From positions 1-16,149 of the forward strand of contig CAJUBM010000068.1 in assembly GCA_910584735.1 (NCBI GenBank): a stretch of DNA of 16,149 nucleotides. The letters are read 5' to 3'. Within the stretch, counting starts at the first letter, position 1, and the number at the start of each line of letters is the position of its first letter. This document shows, in pieces, positions 14,501 through 16,149 of this stretch. Under the pieces are notes generated by a model. The model was not told where the DNA came from, did not search any database, and worked only from the letters and a program-made list of their open reading frames with translations. The position numbers and the translations under genes are program-made. The DNA is from an uncultured Muribaculaceae bacterium (lineage in GTDB: Bacteria > Bacteroidota > Bacteroidia > Bacteroidales > Muribaculaceae).

Positions 14501-16080
14501 TCGAAGTCCTCCGAATACGGCACATTGAAAGCCCCGCCTGCCAAAATCTTTCCTGATATTACCTCCTCACTCGAAATCTCTCCGTAATGGACCGTCACGC
14601 CATAAGAATACGAATTCAGACCATCCTTACTGTAAGGCTCGGAAAAAGACGTGGCACTCTGCCTTTCTGCAACCGTCACTTGATCCGGATACCTAACCAC
14701 TGTATAGCGCAATCCTGATGTATTAATGAAGCCACCATTCACACCTTTCTCCGGGGCATCCCACGTAACGGTAATATTAGTATCGTCATTCGATATTTCC
14801 AAATTCCGAACCGATGCAGGGGTATCTACCCCGACCCACAAGGTTTCCTTGACTGCCGGAGATTCCCCGGAAGCATTAGACGTGGTAACTTCCACCGTAT
14901 GCATACCCGACTCTGAAACCGATGCTTCGACAGTTGCAGTAGCTCCGACACCGACAGTAGATGATGCCACCACATCGCCATCAATCTTCACCGTATAGGA
15001 CAGCATACCCGACATAGGCGTTCCGTCATAAGTATAATCAGGCGCCACAAACGAAACCCGGCCACTTAGGCTTCCGTTCTCAAACTCCACAGAAAGACCC
15101 TCAACCTTATTAGGAGCACCGGCAGCGGCCTCCGGGGCAAGCACATGCAGAGCCGTAATCTGCTCATCATTCGGGAAATCAAAAATTTTAGTCACATGCC
15201 CGTCTGTAATATCAACCTGATATAGCGCCGATGAGCCATCGGTATGGCTGGCAGCCCAGTAAAGAATCCCGGAATTATCATCGAAGTCAGCCGACTGCTT
15301 ATATTTCGGGACAATCCCGGTAGGTCCTACAGAAGAGATTGCACCGGTTGACTTATCCAGACGATTCAGATTCCCATCCTCATCAATAGCGAATATCACG
15401 CCATCGGGTGATGCCGCGATAGCAAAATACTCACAAGGAAGAGGGGCAATCTCTGAACGGATAAGGGTGGCAGGATCAAACGTACCGAAAACATAACCGT
15501 TCATGTCATCATTGTAGAATATCCCATAAATCTTTCCATCGGTCGCATCGTAGGTCATATCGTAACTTATGCACCCTTGATCCAAGTCCTTTACCTCCAC
15601 CGATTCCCATGTTGTGGCATTATAATGATAGAAAGAGGCCAAAACCATCCCGAAAAACTGCGAGTATCCGACATAATAATAATCCTCTCCCACATAACAG
15701 CCTCCGCCATTAGCACGAAACTGGTCACCGTTCTGCAGAACTATAGGCTTATAGTCTTCAGTGGCACGAAAAGTGACAATAGCGGTTTCATCATTCCCGG
15801 CCGGTCGCAGGGCGCAACCTTGCAGACGTACATTCTCACCGGCCAAAGGGGGCGCATTAAACCGAAGCGGACGGGATACCGTGATGTTTCGGCCATCATC
15901 AACGAACATCCTCACGCGCGGATTTTTATAAAGTGCCGCATCATCATCAAGGAGATTAAACCTCCTCCCTTCAGATGCGTTGTCAGGGACTCGTCGCGAT
16001 AAATCTTCGGCCCCGATTGACTGACACAGCCATCCGCCCATTGCAACGGCGACCGCTAACAGATAATTTCTAAGTCTCAT
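11557..16080 (-). CDS. Large secreted multidomain protein with FN3, choice-of-anchor-J-like and CARDB-like domains
   Basis: This 1507-residue protein has an N-terminal signal peptide (cleavage probably after SIGA, residue 24), so it is exported. In order: about 165-310, three or four propeller-like repeats (YDATDGKIYG; SPDGVIFAIDEDGNL; SGILYWAASHTDGSSALYQV); 322-415 Ig/FN3-like; 421-515 FN3 (TVTWDAP); 520-675 choice-of-anchor-J (cleaved-adhesin-like) jelly roll with DDWLISPP; 681-780 Ig/FN3-like; 782-878 FN3 (TLTWDAP); 880-1037 MAM/jelly-roll-like; 1040-1148 CARDB-like; 1150-1172 and 1376-1433 two halves of an FN3 domain holding another anchor-J domain (1182-1367, NDWLISP). The last 70 residues, ending GVYVVTVSNEAVKVLVK, resemble Por-secretion (type IX) sorting domains. 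No catalytic motif was recognised. It is probably a cell-surface adhesin or carbohydrate/protein-binding protein. It has its own transcription unit, and its base composition looks more A/T-rich than the nqr genes by eye. Confidence 0.85.
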   Translation of the reverse strand: MRLRNYLLAVAVAMGGWLCQSIGAEDLSRRVPDNASEGRRFNLLDDDAALYKNPRVRMFVDDGRNITVSRPLRFNAPPLAGENVRLQGCALRPAGNDETAIVTFRATEDYKPIVLQNGDQFRANGGGCYVGEDYYYVGYSQFFGMVLASFYHYNATTWESVEVKDLDQGCISYDMTYDATDGKIYGIFYNDDMNGYVFGTFDPATLIRSEIAPLPCEYFAIAASPDGVIFAIDEDGNLNRLDKSTGAISSVGPTGIVPKYKQSADFDDNSGILYWAASHTDGSSALYQVDITDGHVTKIFDFPNDEQITALHVLAPEAAAGAPNKVEGLSVEFENGSLSGRVSFVAPDYTYDGTPMSGMLSYTVKIDGDVVASSTVGVGATATVEASVSESGMHTVEVTTSNASGESPAVKETLWVGVDTPASVRNLEISNDDTNITVTWDAPEKGVNGGFINTSGLRYTVVRYPDQVTVAERQSATSFSEPYSKDGLNSYSYGVTVHYGEISSEEVISGKILAGGAFNVPYSEDFDNVNVGELYTIIDVHGDGKTWAHNYYEDDMEGDMQCTYSSSNPKDDWLISPPIHLEGDKLYNISLRVGARGGWRYPEKVEIVLGSSATLEGVTTGAVATVITEQEYDVKTPQEVSGLIQVETGGDYYVGIHACSDKYMDVVIVDNLKVVEESDVSAPSSVTDLAITADKNGALGATIAFVTPSLNIGSEQLSSLSKVEIYRGEEVLHTISPVEVNTPYSWHDDSPAAGFNEYVIRAFDGDKRGLAAKGTVFVGDDIPGLPRNVRISEEAGVVTLTWDAPLSGANGGYIDSSVLRYMVIDSESEIIKEGLSENQYRFVPVIDGQDLFAWSVAAVNDKGMGNSARSNILALGSSLNLPFKESFPQAINQTSPWGQYLSGEGGRWFTSIVGLSPIANPHDGDGGLLTFIPQSNQDEALIYSGKINVSKAKAPVFDFWYYYSDGMEGTLTAEVASRHGSFQPLFNVDYSKAKAGWNIARVPLSGVDCSDFIQIGLRGSTGSVGRHMHVDNLVVHDPAQHDLSAISIVSSDKIKVGTEAAVTASLINIGTERVDGYEVEIWANGAFLQSLPGVPLEPLETAGFDFKIMPSVAMSKNVSFGVKIIYNEDENLANNILIGKSVSVEMPNYPSVQDLSGCYGDGNVSLEWSALGDCVLDPEPVTDNFEGYEEFAIENIGDWTVVDVDGGPGTYTVNNTSSNNISYDNAGKPMAFQVFNPAHAGLLLINGAGEPTGWMPHSGDQMLAAFGDVDGQNNDWLISPELSGDAQTITFYARSYSDMYGLESIEVLTSTSDKEIASFERVKGIASNVPANWTQYSVSLPEGTRYFAIRCVSRNAFVLLIDDISYVPADAQPIDLTLLGYNVYRDGVKVSDEIVTEPGYVEPFAPNQRPKYAVTAVYDKGESYFSNIINVSTVGLETVSDNSVVKVRSDVGRIVIEGAEGLYTMVTCADGVVLWQGVPMSDSIAIETLPGVYVVTVSNEAVKVLVK

Positions 16081-16100
16081 AAGGAACTATTTTGGTTTAG

Positions 16101-16128
16101 TAGTGGTGCGATAAAAATCTTACCACTG
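16101..16128 (-). other. Hairpin in the leader of the large surface-protein gene
   Basis: AGTGGT (16102-16107) pairs with ACCACT (16122-16127). A G-U pair, one mismatch and a 3-bp inner stem then close a 4-base loop. The hairpin ends 21 bases upstream of the start ATG on the minus strand and so would lie in the 5' leader. No TAnnTTTG box is visible on the minus strand between 16081 and the window edge, so the promoter is either beyond the edge or atypical. Confidence 0.3.
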
Positions 16129-16149
16129 TTATTAAAATATTAATATTTA

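Noticed and set aside
16018..16023. Possible lipoprotein cleavage at Cys20 of the large surface protein
   Set aside because: The residues before the cysteine (GWL) do not fit a lipobox, and a normal signal-peptidase site (SIGA) follows directly.

Overview
The window looks like a chromosomal segment from a Bacteroidales bacterium, most likely in or near the Muribaculaceae. The protein sequences resemble Bacteroides/Prevotella families, ribosome binding sites lack Shine-Dalgarno purine tracts, and the upstream regions carry the Bacteroidetes -7 promoter motif TAnnTTTG. The family assignment is an inference from recognition; no search was run.

Layout: (1) 1-992, minus strand: the first 17 codons of a probable exbD and a complete exbB (TonB-energising proton channel). 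(2) 993-1792: an 800-bp divergent intergenic region. It holds a minus-strand promoter with an excellent bipartite match (TTTTG-N19-TAATTTTG) feeding a roughly 310-nt region whose two ends are complementary, a candidate structured RNA that I cannot assign to a family, plus two candidate plus-strand promoters for the nqr operon. (3) 1793-7926, plus strand: a complete nqrABCDEF operon for the Na+-translocating NADH:quinone oxidoreductase, with all expected flavin-attachment threonines, iron-sulfur cysteines and NADH/FAD motifs, closed by a strong hairpin. (4) 8029-10475, plus strand: murB and murA, two consecutive steps of peptidoglycan precursor synthesis; MurA carries Asp in place of the fosfomycin-target Cys. 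(5) 10510-11466, plus strand: queD and queE, early queuosine (7-deazaguanine) synthesis. (6) 11477-11544: a near-perfect 29-bp inverted repeat between the convergent queE and the next gene. (7) 11557-16080, minus strand: a 1507-residue secreted multidomain protein with a signal peptide, propeller-like repeats, duplicated FN3/jelly-roll modules, a CARDB-like domain, a jelly-roll domain nested inside an FN3 domain, and a C-terminal region like Por-secretion (type IX) sorting domains.

How the genes fit together: NQR oxidises NADH and pumps Na+, ExbB/ExbD use an ion gradient to drive TonB-dependent outer-membrane import, and MurA/MurB use PEP and NADPH to make UDP-MurNAc. QueD/QueE are housekeeping tRNA-modification enzymes. 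The large surface protein is the only clearly accessory-looking gene. No mobile element, CRISPR array, tRNA or rRNA was seen. The most open questions are the identity of the structured intergenic RNA and the role of the large surface protein.
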